Shown: positions 37,349 to 47,488 of the stretch, piece after piece | Numbering within the stretch: position 1 is the stretch's first letter | How the letters are laid out: each line of letters begins with the position of its first letter | DNA from: Roseateles sp. XES5 | GTDB taxonomy: Bacteria; Pseudomonadota; Alphaproteobacteria; Rhizobiales; Rhizobiaceae | Assembly: GCF_020535545.1 (NCBI RefSeq) | Contig: NZ_CP084752.1 | Coordinates: 1,409,501 to 1,473,500 of the forward strand | DNA: 64,000 bases | Direction of reading: 5' to 3' | Notes under the pieces: generated by a model | Told to the model about the DNA's origin: nothing | Database searches by the model: none | What the model saw: the letters and a program-made list of their open reading frames with translations, nothing else | Program-made: the position numbers and the translations under genes

Positions 37349-38554
37349 ATGCCGCTTGCAGGAAAACGCATCCTCCTCGTCATCTCCGGCGGCATCGCCG
37401 CCTACAAGAGCCTCGACCTCATTCGCCGCCTGCGCGAGCGCGGCGCGGAGGTGCGGCCCGTCATGACGGCGGGCGCGCGGGAATTCGTGACGCCGCTTGC
37501 CGTGGGCGCACTTTCGGCGGGGCATGTCTATACGGACCTCTTTTCCCGCGAGGACGAGCAGGATGTCGGCCATATCCGGCTGGCGCGCGACTGCGACCTC
37601 ATCGTCGTCGCCCCCGCCACGGCCGACCTGATGGCCAAGATGGCGAACGGCCATGCCGACGACCTTGCCTCCACCGTGCTGCTCGCCACTGACCGGCCGG
37701 TGCTGGTCGCCCCCGCCATGAACCCGAAGATGTGGGCGCATCCGGCGACGCGCCGCAATGTCGAGACGCTGCGCAAGGACGGGCTTTCCTTCGTCGGCCC
37801 CAATGCCGGCGAGATGGCGGAAGGCGGCGAGGCCGGCCTCGGGCGCATGGCCGAGCCGCTGGAGATCGTCGCCGCCGTGGAAGGCCTTCTGGACGGCGGG
37901 GCGAAGCCGCTTGCCGGCCGCACCGCCATCGTCACCTCGGGTCCGACGCATGAGCCGATCGACCCGGTGCGCTACATCGCCAACCGTTCCTCCGGCCGGC
38001 AGGGCCACGCCATTGCGGCCGCCCTCGCCCGGCTCGGCGCCGACGTGACACTCGTCTCCGGCCCCGTCACGCTGCCCGCCCCCAAGGGTGTTGATGTCAT
38101 CAGGGTCGAGCGGGCGGAAGAGATGCTGCAGGCCGTGCTCGGCGCGCTGCCGGCGGATATCGCCGTCATGGTCGCGGCCGTCGCCGACTGGCGCGTGGCG
38201 ACGGCGAACACGGAGAAGATCAAGAAGAAGCCCGGCGAAGGCCCGCCGCCGCTGCTGCTCGCGGAAAACCCCGATATCCTGAAGACCATCGGCCATCACG
38301 CGCAGCGTCCGAAGGTCGTCGTCGGCTTTGCCGCCGAGACGCAGGACGTCGAGGCCAACGGCCGGGTGAAGCTTCAGAAGAAGGGCGCCGACGTCATCGT
38401 CGCCAACGACGTTTCCCCCGAGACCGGCATCATGGGCGGTACCCATAACAGCGTGAAGCTGATCACCGCCGCCGGCATCGAGCAATGGCCCGATCTGTCG
38501 AAGGATGCGGTTGCGGACCGTCTTGCGGCGTGGATCGCGGCGCGGCTTACTTGA
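37349..38554 (+). CDS. coaBC: bifunctional phosphopantothenoylcysteine decarboxylase/phosphopantothenate-cysteine ligase CoaBC
   Basis: Coenzyme A biosynthesis: ligates cysteine to phosphopantothenate (CoaB) and decarboxylates the product (CoaC). The protein is about 401 residues. The FMN-binding CoaC domain has KRILLVISGGIAAYKSLDLI, APATADLMAKMANGHADD and the active-site PAMNPKMW; the CoaB domain begins near residue 185 with IVTSGPTHEPIDPVRYIANR and contains MVAAVADWRV. I chose the ATG at 37349 (MPLAGKRILL) by comparison with relatives; ATG 37331 and GTG 37322 are in frame. It overlaps the convergent amidotransferase gene by 8 bases. Confidence 0.94.
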   Translation: MPLAGKRILLVISGGIAAYKSLDLIRRLRERGAEVRPVMTAGAREFVTPLAVGALSAGHVYTDLFSREDEQDVGHIRLARDCDLIVVAPATADLMAKMANGHADDLASTVLLATDRPVLVAPAMNPKMWAHPATRRNVETLRKDGLSFVGPNAGEMAEGGEAGLGRMAEPLEIVAAVEGLLDGGAKPLAGRTAIVTSGPTHEPIDPVRYIANRSSGRQGHAIAAALARLGADVTLVSGPVTLPAPKGVDVIRVERAEEMLQAVLGALPADIAVMVAAVADWRVATANTEKIKKKPGEGPPPLLLAENPDILKTIGHHAQRPKVVVGFAAETQDVEANGRVKLQKKGADVIVANDVSPETGIMGGTHNSVKLITAAGIEQWPDLSKDAVADRLAAWIAARLT

Positions 38555-39368
38555 CGAGGGCGAGCTTGGCTTCCATCGCGCCGGCCGGGCGGCCGGCGGG
38601 TGAGAAGATGCGCATGTCGACGCCGTTTTCCCCCAGCACGACGGCGCTGCCGTCGGGGATTTCCACCCAGGCTTCCGTATCGTCGTTCAGCGGTTCGGAC
38701 ACGAGGCAGTAGCCGCCGGTTTCCCCCATCGGCGCGGCATACAGCGTCGGCGCCTTGAAATCGGTGGCGTAGCGCACCGCATAAAGCTGATCGCCATCGG
38801 AGAAGGCCGCCGTGAAGCGCACCAGCACGCGACGCTCCAGATGCGCGGCGAGACGCTCGACGAAGGCGATCGTCTCGGCCATCGCGCCGAGCGGATCGCG
38901 GGCGAGACCGAACTGCAGGGCAAGCAGGAAGAGCAGCTCCGAATCCGTCGAGCCGGTCCGGGCGTGATAGAGATCGTTGTCGAGCATGGTTTCGAGCGGC
39001 CGGCAGAGATGCTCGAAATCGGCGATCTGGCCGTTATGCATGAAGGACCAGACGCCGTGCACGAAGGGATGGCAATTGTCGCGCCGCGTGCCGCCGCCGG
39101 TCGCGGCGCGCACATGGGCAAGGAAGAGCGGCGAGCGGACCTGCCGGGCGATGCTCCGGAGATTGCAGTCCGACCAGGCGGGCAGGATGTCACGATAGCG
39201 GCCGGGCTCCGGCCGCTCGCCGTACCAGGCGATGCCGAAGCCGTCGCCATTGGTGGCCGTCTTGGCGCGGGTGGCGCAGTGGGATTGTTCGATCAGCGAG
39301 TGGGCGGGCGAGGAGACGAGTTCCTCGAGATAAAGCGGCTCTCCGCGATAGGCTGCCCAACGGCACAT
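38547..39368 (-). CDS. class II glutamine amidotransferase (YafJ/EgtC-like)
   Basis: N-terminal nucleophile (Ntn) glutamine amidotransferase domain protein, 273 residues. Met1 is followed by Cys2 (MCRWAAYRGEPLYLEEL), the catalytic nucleophile once Met is removed. Further motifs are KTATNGDGFGIAWYG, LAHVRAATGGGTRRDNCHPF, WSFMHNGQI and GSTDSELLF, all of the YafJ/EgtC group. No synthase domain or ergothioneine genes are nearby, so the acceptor of the ammonia is unknown. It is divergent from the pirin gene (274-base gap). Confidence 0.88.
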   Translation of the reverse strand: MCRWAAYRGEPLYLEELVSSPAHSLIEQSHCATRAKTATNGDGFGIAWYGERPEPGRYRDILPAWSDCNLRSIARQVRSPLFLAHVRAATGGGTRRDNCHPFVHGVWSFMHNGQIADFEHLCRPLETMLDNDLYHARTGSTDSELLFLLALQFGLARDPLGAMAETIAFVERLAAHLERRVLVRFTAAFSDGDQLYAVRYATDFKAPTLYAAPMGETGGYCLVSEPLNDDTEAWVEIPDGSAVVLGENGVDMRIFSPAGRPAGAMEAKLALVK

Positions 39369-39642
39369 GACACTTCCCGCTTGAAAGGACCGGTGGAAAC
39401 CGGTGTTTGATCCGACGCATTAACCATGGCACTGCCCGGATTTTCAACGCAAATGGGTAAAAATGCGTTAACGAATGTAAACGGGCCGAAACCATGCGTG
39501 TCATTATGATGAAGGGGAGAAAACCGGGCAGTTTCCGGCGGAACAGCGTTTTGTGAACACTGCGTTTCAAACCGGCCCGATTTCGTGAACAATAGCCGGG
39601 GCGTATAAGGGCTGCAAGCAACCCAGTCGAAAGGACCCAGCC

Positions 39643-40554
39643 ATGTCCATACGCCCCGTAAAACACGAAAGCATCGCCCGCCCCGCCATGGAAGGCGCCG
39701 GCGTCAAGCTGCACCGCGTCTTCGGTTTCGGCGATCCGTCGATGACCGACCCCTTCCTGATGATGGACGATTTCCGCAACGACGATCCGCGGGACTATAT
39801 CCGCGGCTTCCCCTGGCACCCGCATCGCGGCATCGAGACCATCACCTATGTGCTGGCCGGCACCGTCGAACACGGCGACAGCCTTGGCAATCACGGCGTG
39901 ATGGGCGCCGGCGACGTGCAGTGGATGACCGCCGGCAGCGGCATCCTGCACCAGGAGATGCCGCGCGGCGACTTTGCCGGCAAGATGCACGGCTTCCAGC
40001 TCTGGGCCAACCTGCCCTCGTCGCTGAAGATGACCGCGCCGCGCTACCAGGACATCAAGTCCGCCGACATCCCGGTCGTCGTCGATGACGACGGCACGGC
40101 AGCGCGCATCATCGCCGGCAGCTTCTGGGGCAAGACCGGTCCGGTCGACGGCATCGCCGCCGAGCCCGTCTATCTCGACATCTCCGTGCCGCCGGGCAAG
40201 ACGAAGCGCCTGCCGGTCGACACCTACCGGTCGGCCTTCGCCTATATCTTCGCCGGATCCGGCACGTTCCGCGACGCCTCAAAACCCTTCGGCGTGAAGG
40301 TGGAGAAGGAATATCAGGGCGAGGAGCTGAACATCCGCGACCTCTCCGGCAACCGCACGCTCGTCGTCTTCGACACCGGCGACGAAGTGACGGTGCAGGC
40401 GGGCGAGAAGGGTATCCGGTTCCTGCTCGTCTCCGGCAAGCCGATCGAGGAGCCCGTCGCCTGGCATGGCCCGATCGTGATGAACACGCAGGCCGAATTG
40501 CAGCAGGCGATGCGCGAGCTGCGCAACGGCACCTTCATCAAGCCGGCGCATTGA
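39643..40554 (+). CDS. pirin family protein
   Basis: Bicupin protein of 303 residues; bacterial pirins include quercetin 2,3-dioxygenase activity and redox-linked regulators. The N-terminal cupin carries the metal ligands in FPWHPHRGIETITYVLAG (two His), and GSGILHQEMPRG (His and Glu), all intact. The C-terminal pirin_C domain begins near residue 180. The 274-base upstream gap contains two GTGAACA copies 32 bases apart (39553 and 39585) just before GCGTATAAG, a possible promoter with regulator sites. It begins a rightward run with GFA, AraC and LysE genes. Confidence 0.9.
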   Translation: MSIRPVKHESIARPAMEGAGVKLHRVFGFGDPSMTDPFLMMDDFRNDDPRDYIRGFPWHPHRGIETITYVLAGTVEHGDSLGNHGVMGAGDVQWMTAGSGILHQEMPRGDFAGKMHGFQLWANLPSSLKMTAPRYQDIKSADIPVVVDDDGTAARIIAGSFWGKTGPVDGIAAEPVYLDISVPPGKTKRLPVDTYRSAFAYIFAGSGTFRDASKPFGVKVEKEYQGEELNIRDLSGNRTLVVFDTGDEVTVQAGEKGIRFLLVSGKPIEEPVAWHGPIVMNTQAELQQAMRELRNGTFIKPAH

Positions 40555-40609
40555 CGCTGGCCCATGAAACCCTATCCTTCCGCCGTACCCTGCGGCGGAA
40601 GGATTGCAT

Positions 40610-41014
40610 ATGCGCATCGACGGGCAATGCCATTGCGGCTTCGTGACCTACGAGGCAGAAATCGACCCCGGGGGCGTCTCCATCTGCCACTGCACGGATT
40701 GCCAGCGGCTGACCGGCTCGCCCTACCGGGTGACCGCCACCGTGCCGCGCGCGGCCGTGCACCTTACCGGCAACCCGCCGAAACTCTACACCAAGACCGC
40801 CGAGAACGGCCGCCAGCGGCTGCAGTATTTCTGTCCCGAATGCGGATCGCCGCTCTTCGCCACCGGCACGGGAGACGATGCCGAGACCTGGGGCATCCGC
40901 TGGGGCAGCATCAATCAGCGCGCCCACCTGAGGCCCGTGCGCCAGATCTGGTGCGCATCCGCCACGGACTGGTTCGGCGAGACGGCCGCGCTGCCCGGCA
41001 AGCCCAGGGACTGA
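40610..41014 (+). CDS. GFA family (glutathione-dependent formaldehyde-activating-like) protein
   Basis: A 134-residue zinc-binding protein of the GFA/CENP-V family. The Cys ligands are visible as GQCHCGFVTYEA, SICHCTDCQRLTGSPYRV and QYFCPECGSPLFAT. Enzymatic function is unproven for most members. I chose the ATG at 40610, seven bases after GAAGGA; a TTG two codons earlier opens the frame. It is 55 bases after pirin and 3 bases before the AraC-type regulator. Confidence 0.88.
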   Translation: MRIDGQCHCGFVTYEAEIDPGGVSICHCTDCQRLTGSPYRVTATVPRAAVHLTGNPPKLYTKTAENGRQRLQYFCPECGSPLFATGTGDDAETWGIRWGSINQRAHLRPVRQIWCASATDWFGETAALPGKPRD

Positions 41015-41017
41015 GCC

Positions 41018-41818
41018 ATGACGTCAGGCCGTTTCCGCATCTGCAGAACGGGCATCGACGGCATCGAAGCCGTCTTCGCCGACAGCCGCCATGCCTTCGC
41101 GCGCCACACGCACGACGCCTATGGCATCGGCGTGGTCGAGCGCGGCGCGCAGAGATCGGCGAGCGGGCGCGGTCAGGTCGAAGCCGCGGCTGGCGACACC
41201 ATCACCGTCAATCCTGGCGAGGTGCATGACGGGGCGCCCATCGGCGATGCGCCGCGCGCCTGGCGCATGCTCTACTTGCAGCCCACCGTCGTCGCGGCGG
41301 CCGCCGAGGATATCTTTGAGGGCCGGCCGCGCGAGGAATTTCATGCGCCGGTTCTGGCGGACGGGCGCATCGCCGGGCTCGTTGCAGCAACGCTCGACGC
41401 CCTGACGGACGATCGCACCGGGCCGCTCGGACGCGATGAGCGCCTTTTCCTGCTGCTCGCCGCCGTGCTGCGCGAGCAGAAGCCGCGACGGGAGGGCGTC
41501 GCCGCGTCCGCCGTCACGCGGGCCCGGGAACGGCTCGACAGCAGTCCGGCTTCGGCCGTCACGCTGGAGAGCCTTGCCGCCGATTGCGGTCTCGGGCGTT
41601 TCCGGCTGCTGCGCGATTTCGCCCGTGCGACGGGTCTCACGCCGCATGCCTACCTGCTGCAACGCCGCACGGAACTTGCCCGCCGGCTGATTGCCGACGG
41701 CGCGCCGCTTGCCGACGCCGCCATCGCGGCGGGCTTTGCCGACCAGAGCCACATGACGCGCAACTTCACGCGCCGCTACGGCTATACGCCCGGCGCCTAT
41801 CTCGCCGCCCTCGTCTGA
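41018..41818 (+). CDS. AraC family transcriptional regulator
   Basis: A 266-residue regulator. The N-terminal cupin-like sensing domain includes RHTHDAYGIGVVERG and DTITVNPGEVHDG; the C-terminal AraC double helix-turn-helix spans about 165-262 with SLAADCGLGRFRLLRDFARA, TGLTPHAYLLQRRTELARRL and the signature GFADQSHMTRNFTRRYGYTP. In this family layout (AraC-LysE pairs) the regulator usually controls the adjacent exporter, which starts 75 bases downstream. Confidence 0.9.
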   Translation: MTSGRFRICRTGIDGIEAVFADSRHAFARHTHDAYGIGVVERGAQRSASGRGQVEAAAGDTITVNPGEVHDGAPIGDAPRAWRMLYLQPTVVAAAAEDIFEGRPREEFHAPVLADGRIAGLVAATLDALTDDRTGPLGRDERLFLLLAAVLREQKPRREGVAASAVTRARERLDSSPASAVTLESLAADCGLGRFRLLRDFARATGLTPHAYLLQRRTELARRLIADGAPLADAAIAAGFADQSHMTRNFTRRYGYTPGAYLAALV

Positions 41819-41893
41819 CAGCGCAATTTCGTTCAAGACCCGAGCCCAGCGCGCGGTGTTTCCTGCCGTTCTTTCGGCATCTGGAAACCCGCC

Positions 41894-42508
41894 ATGACAC
41901 TTGAATTCCTCATCACCTCGCTCGTCGTCATCCTGCTGCCGGGCACTGGCGTCATCTATACGCTGGCGCTCGGCATCAGCGGCGGCTTTCGCGCCGGGCT
42001 GCTTGCCGCCTTCGGCTGCACGCTCGGCATCATCCCGCATATCCTCGCCAGCGTCGTCGGCCTTGCCGCCCTGCTGCATGCCAGCGCGCTCGCCTTCGAG
42101 GTGCTGCGTTGTGTCGGCGTCGCCTATCTGCTCTTCATCGCCTGGAGCCTGCTGCGCGAGAGCAATGCGCTGGACCTCGGCCCGCAGGAGGCGCCGGCGG
42201 AAAAGGCGCTGCGCATCGTGCGCAAGGGCATCCTCACCAATATCTTCAATCCGAAGCTCTCGCTGTTCTTCCTGGCTTTCCTGCCGCAATTCGTACCGGC
42301 AAGCGCCACCGGCGCGACGGGGCAGATGCTCCTGCTCGGCGGCGTCTTCATGCTGCTGACCTTCCTCGTCTTCGCGCTCTATGCCGGGCTCGCGGCGGGC
42401 CTGCGCCAGCAGGTGCTGAGCCGGCCGAAGATCATGGTCTGGACGCAGCGCAGCTTCGCCGCCGCACTCGGCCTGATGGGCCTGCGGCTGGCGCTTGCCG
42501 ATCGCTGA
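41894..42508 (+). CDS. LysE/RhtB family amino acid exporter
   Basis: Six-helix inner-membrane exporter, 204 residues. The N terminus LVVILLPGTGVIYTLALGIS is the LysE/RhtB pattern (usual consensus has PGP; here PGTG), followed by GFRAGLLAAFGCTLGIIPHI and, centrally, KGILTNIFNPKLSLFFLAFL with the conserved NPK. Substrate unknown. It follows an AraC-type gene and ends 3 bases from the convergent thiD. Confidence 0.88.
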   Translation: MTLEFLITSLVVILLPGTGVIYTLALGISGGFRAGLLAAFGCTLGIIPHILASVVGLAALLHASALAFEVLRCVGVAYLLFIAWSLLRESNALDLGPQEAPAEKALRIVRKGILTNIFNPKLSLFFLAFLPQFVPASATGATGQMLLLGGVFMLLTFLVFALYAGLAAGLRQQVLSRPKIMVWTQRSFAAALGLMGLRLALADR

Positions 42509-42511
42509 CGG

Positions 42512-43315
42512 TCACGTCCACAGCGCGTGGAAATGGTGGAGCGGCCCGTGGCCGCTGCCGACGGACAGCGCATCGGAGGCCCGCACCGCGCCGGCGACGA
42601 AGCGCTTCGCCGCCGCCGCCGCGTCGGCAAGCGGCCGCCCCTTGCCGAGCTCCGCGGCAAGGGCGCTCGACAGCGAGCAGCCGGTGCCATGGGTGTTGCG
42701 CGTCAGGACACGCACGCCCTCGAACCACGAAAGTCCCTCGGGCGTCGCCAGCACGTCCGGGCTTTCGGCGCCCGGCAGATGCCCACCCTTCAGCAGCACC
42801 GCCCTCGGGCCGAGCGCGAGAAGGCGCCGCGCCTGATCCGCCATGGCCGCGCGGTCGCCCGCCTCCGCCTCGCCCAGCAGCACTGCGGCTTCCGGCAGGT
42901 TCGGCGTCAGCACCGTCGCAAGCGGCAGCAACCGGCCGACAAGCGCGGCGACCGCCTCCCGCGCCAGAAGCGAGGCGCCGCCCTTGGCCACCATGACGGG
43001 ATCCAGCACGACGGGCACGCCGCGATGGGGCGACAGGGCATCCGCCACGGCGACGGCGATCTCCGCCGAGGCGATCATGCCGATCTTCACCGCATCGACA
43101 CGCACGTCGCGAAAGACATCGGCGATCTGCGCGGCAACGAAGGCAGGCGGCACGAGGTGAACACCGGAAACGCCCCGCGTGTTCTGCGCCGTCAGCGCCG
43201 TCAGCACGGCCATGCCATAGGTGCCGCAGGCGGCGAAGGTCTTGAGATCGGCCTGGATGCCCGCGCCGCCGGACGGGTCCGAGCCCGCGATCGAAAGACT
43301 GTTTGCAATGGCCAT
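42512..43315 (-). CDS. thiD: bifunctional hydroxymethylpyrimidine kinase/phosphomethylpyrimidine kinase ThiD
   Basis: Thiamine biosynthesis: phosphorylates HMP twice to HMP-pyrophosphate. The product is 267 residues. Substrate and ATP-binding motifs are LSIAGSDPSGGAGIQADLKT, VDAVKIGMIAS, VLDPVMVAKGGASLL, and the catalytic-loop THGTGCSLSSALA. The ATG at 43315 (MAIANSLSIAG) has AAGGAGG upstream; the longer open frame reads through the riboswitch and is not used. It is single-gene under a TPP riboswitch, so its expression should fall when thiamine pyrophosphate is plentiful. Confidence 0.95.
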   Translation of the reverse strand: MAIANSLSIAGSDPSGGAGIQADLKTFAACGTYGMAVLTALTAQNTRGVSGVHLVPPAFVAAQIADVFRDVRVDAVKIGMIASAEIAVAVADALSPHRGVPVVLDPVMVAKGGASLLAREAVAALVGRLLPLATVLTPNLPEAAVLLGEAEAGDRAAMADQARRLLALGPRAVLLKGGHLPGAESPDVLATPEGLSWFEGVRVLTRNTHGTGCSLSSALAAELGKGRPLADAAAAAKRFVAGAVRASDALSVGSGHGPLHHFHALWT

Positions 43316-43318
43316 CGC

Positions 43319-43337
43319 GCCTCCTTCGGGCGGAGGC
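43319..43337 (-). promoter_or_regulatory. Hairpin sequestering the thiD ribosome-binding site
   Basis: On the minus strand GCCTCC (43332-43337), 7-base loop, GGAGGC (43319-43324) directly before the ATG. The descending arm contains the Shine-Dalgarno GGAGG, so folding would block translation. This is the expected expression platform of a translational TPP switch. Confidence 0.65.
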
Positions 43338-43372
43338 AGCCTTCGGGCAGCGGCGATGCGGCACCCGTGGAC

Positions 43373-43446
43373 TCCCTCCGCCGGCATGATCCGGTTCAGG
43401 TTCAAAGGGTGCTTCTCAGCCCGCCTTTCGGCGGACGCCCCTGTCT
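43373..43446 (-). ncRNA. TPP riboswitch (THI element) controlling thiD
   Basis: Minus-strand RNA matches the conserved THI-box core: GGGGCG at the 5' side, a small GCCG-AAAG-GCGG arm, GGCTGAGAA, then ACCCTTTGAACCTGAACCGG and ATCATGCCGGCGGAGGGA at the 3' side. CTGAGA and GAACCTGA form the pyrimidine- and pyrophosphate-binding sites. It ends about 58 bases before the thiD start codon, with a ribosome-site hairpin in between. Confidence 0.93.
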
Positions 43447-43599
43447 CGGGATGGTTTTGGCAGATGCGGGGCAGGCTGTCACGTCGAAAGTGGCGGGGGT
43501 CAATTCCCGCAGCGCCCCGGCTCATTCTGCCCGTCGATGCCGGCAAACTGCCGACGCGGCTGCGAGAGAATGGCAGCGCGCGCCACGCCGAAGGGCAGA

Positions 43600-43617
43600 C
43601 GGGGGCAAATGCCCCCG
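43600..43617 (-). terminator. Hairpin immediately after prfC
   Basis: An 8-bp perfect inverted repeat (43600-43607 with 43610-43617, AA loop; CGGGGGCA and TGCCCCCG), 4 bases past the prfC stop. No T tract follows, so termination is uncertain. Confidence 0.4.
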
Positions 43618-43620
43618 CCG

Positions 43621-45201
<1,581 letters not shown>

Positions 45202-45295
45202 GTTCAAGCAATATCCTGTGAGTTGCCGCGGTCTTTACAGGCTCCGCCCCGAAGATGCAATTGACGGGCGGACAGGCGGTTCGGCTTATGGGTCC

Positions 45296-45757
45296 ATGAT
45301 CTCCCAGCCAACACTCGCCCTCATCCGCCTCGCCCATGGCGAAGCCATCGCCCTTCCCGCCTACGAGACCGCCGGCGCGGCCGGCATGGACCTTCGCGCC
45401 GCCGTTTCCACCGACGCCCCACTGACGCTGGCGCCCGGTGTGCGCGCGCTGGTGCCGACCGGCTTCATCTTCGAAATCCCCCACGGCTACGAGGGCCAGA
45501 TACGGCCCCGCTCCGGCCTTGCCTTCAAGCACGGCATCACCTGCCTCAACACGCCCGGCACCGTCGACAGCGACTATCGCGGCGAGGTGAAGGTGCTGCT
45601 GGTCAATCTCGGCGAGGAGCCCTTCGTCATCGAACGCGGCATGCGCATCGCCCAGATGGTCATCGCGCCGGTGACGCAGGTCGCCGTGCAGGAGACGGCA
45701 GAGGCCGGCGAGACCACCCGCGGGGCCGGCGGCTTCGGCTCCACCGGCGTGCGCTGA
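45296..45757 (+). CDS. dut: deoxyuridine 5'-triphosphate nucleotidohydrolase
   Basis: dUTPase: hydrolyses dUTP to dUMP and pyrophosphate, keeping uracil out of DNA and feeding dTMP synthesis. The product is 153 residues, a trimeric-type dUTPase. The five motifs are present: [45 protein letters not shown] and the C-terminal GAGGFGSTG. The ATG at 45296 gives [11 protein letters not shown]. It is divergent from prfC and followed after 3 bases by an acetyltransferase gene. Confidence 0.96.
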   Translation: MISQPTLALIRLAHGEAIALPAYETAGAAGMDLRAAVSTDAPLTLAPGVRALVPTGFIFEIPHGYEGQIRPRSGLAFKHGITCLNTPGTVDSDYRGEVKVLLVNLGEEPFVIERGMRIAQMVIAPVTQVAVQETAEAGETTRGAGGFGSTGVR

Positions 45758-45760
45758 GGC

Positions 45761-46642
45761 ATGCCCGAGCGCAGAGGCCTCACCTTCCGTTCCCGCTATT
45801 TCGACGACCCCGCCGCCTGGCGCGCGCTCGCCGGCCTGCTGGAGGCGGTCTTCGACATCGATGTGACGGTGATGGATCGGCTGGGCGGACCGGATCCGTC
45901 GAGCGTGCCCTTCGCATGGTTCGATGCGGCCGGCGCCTGCATCGCCAACATTACCGCCTTTTCCCTGCCCCTCGTCGTGGATGGCGCGGTCGTTCGGGCC
46001 GCCGGCCTGCAATCGGGCGCGGTACGGCCGGACTATCGCGGGCAGGGTCTCTACCGCGACGTGATGGAAGCGGCGCTTCGCCATTGCGACGACGAGGGCT
46101 TTGAAGCCGTCGCACTGCTCACCGATACGCCCGATCTCTATACCCGCCATGGCTTTCGCCCCGTGGCGCAGCATCGTTTTGCGGGTCCTGCGCCGATGGG
46201 CGGTGAGGCGGCACCGACGCGGCGGCTCGACATAGGCAAGGCGGACGACATCGCGGCGATCATCCGGCTGCTGGACGAACGGCAGCCGGTCTCCGCGCGC
46301 TTCGCGCCGCTCCGCCAGCGGGCGATGTTCCTCTTCAACGCGTCCCTGATGCCGGACCTGCGACTGGACCTCTTAGGCGAGGCTGCCGTCGCCTGGAGAA
46401 TGGCGGAGGACGGGCTTTTCGAGCTGCTCGATATTGCCGGCCCCGCCCTTCCCGGCCTTGCGGATATCCTCGCGAGCCTGCGGATCGCGCCATCGCGCGT
46501 CGTCGTGCACTTTGCCCCGGACAGGCTCGGCTGGACGGGCGAGGCCGTTGCCGATGCGGGCGAGATGGTTCTGATGCTGCGGGCGCCGGACGGCCTCTTG
46601 CCACAGCATCCCTTCGCCCTGCCGCCGATGGCGGAATTCTGA
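45761..46642 (+). CDS. GNAT family N-acetyltransferase (two-domain)
   Basis: A 293-residue protein with an N-terminal GNAT domain: VVRAAGLQSGAVRPDYRGQG holds the acetyl-CoA pyrophosphate loop (RPDYRGQGLYRDVM) and DTPDLYTRHGFRPVAQHRF the closing strands. The C-terminal half (about 155-293) is of the type found in Eis-like or two-domain GNATs but I cannot assign it. No substrate is evident. It is only 3 bases after dut, so probably co-transcribed. Confidence 0.8.
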   Translation: MPERRGLTFRSRYFDDPAAWRALAGLLEAVFDIDVTVMDRLGGPDPSSVPFAWFDAAGACIANITAFSLPLVVDGAVVRAAGLQSGAVRPDYRGQGLYRDVMEAALRHCDDEGFEAVALLTDTPDLYTRHGFRPVAQHRFAGPAPMGGEAAPTRRLDIGKADDIAAIIRLLDERQPVSARFAPLRQRAMFLFNASLMPDLRLDLLGEAAVAWRMAEDGLFELLDIAGPALPGLADILASLRIAPSRVVVHFAPDRLGWTGEAVADAGEMVLMLRAPDGLLPQHPFALPPMAEF

Positions 46643-46743
46643 ACCACTGGAGCACCGGGCCTCCGCCGCCATGCGCCGCTGAGCCCCGGGCATTGCCGCC
46701 GAGGGCGGACGGGCGTAGAACGAGGCCTTCGAGGAGCCGATCC

Positions 46744-47361
46744 ATGACCCTTGCCGTCCTTCTTGCCTATAGCGGCGCGCTGTTCATTGCCGCCATCATC
46801 CCCGGCCCCGGGGTCACGGCCATCGTCGCCCGCGCGCTCGGCTCCGGCTTCCGGCCCACCTTCTTCATGGGACTGGGTCTCATCCTCGGCGACATGGTGT
46901 ACCTCACCGCCGTCACCCTCGGCCTTGCCTTCATCGCCCAGACCTTCACCACGGCCTTCGCGCTGATCAAGATCGCCGGGGCGCTCTACCTCGTCTACAT
47001 CGCCTGGAAGCTCTGGACGACGGGCCTGATACCGCAGACCATCGAGGCGCAGCGCTCGACCAGCATGACCATGTCCTTCTTCTCCGGCCTGTTCGTGACG
47101 CTCGGCAACCCGAAGACCATGCTCTTCTACGTCGCCCTCGTGCCGACGTTGGTCGACCTCGACACGATCGGCCTTCGGGACTACGGCCTGCTGCTTGCCG
47201 CCACCTTCGTGGTGCTGCTGGCGGTGCTCGTTCCCTATATGGCGCTCGCCGCCCGCGCCCGGCATTTGCTCAAGCAGCCGAAGGCGCTGCAGCGGATGAA
47301 CCGCGTCGCCGCCGGCATTCTCGCCGGTACGGCCGCCTATATCGCCACGCGCGCGGCGTGA
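46744..47361 (+). CDS. LysE/RhtB family translocator
   Basis: Six-helix amino-acid or metabolite exporter of 205 residues, from the ATG at 46744 preceded by GAGGAG. The N-terminal [20 protein letters not shown] has the PGPG motif of the family, followed by [20 protein letters not shown] and [20 protein letters not shown] with the conserved NPK. It is a second LysE-type gene in the window but only distantly similar to the one at 41.9 kb. Substrate unknown. Confidence 0.87.
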   Translation: MTLAVLLAYSGALFIAAIIPGPGVTAIVARALGSGFRPTFFMGLGLILGDMVYLTAVTLGLAFIAQTFTTAFALIKIAGALYLVYIAWKLWTTGLIPQTIEAQRSTSMTMSFFSGLFVTLGNPKTMLFYVALVPTLVDLDTIGLRDYGLLLAATFVVLLAVLVPYMALAARARHLLKQPKALQRMNRVAAGILAGTAAYIATRAA

Positions 47362-47488
47362 ATTGCACCGTCGCGGTGAAGCGGCGGCCAAATTCTTCCA
47401 CCCGCGGCGCTTTTGCCGCAAAATCCGGACTCGTCTAAGCGTGCATTCCTTCCTATGTTCTCAGCAACGAGAACCGAGGGAGCCCCTG

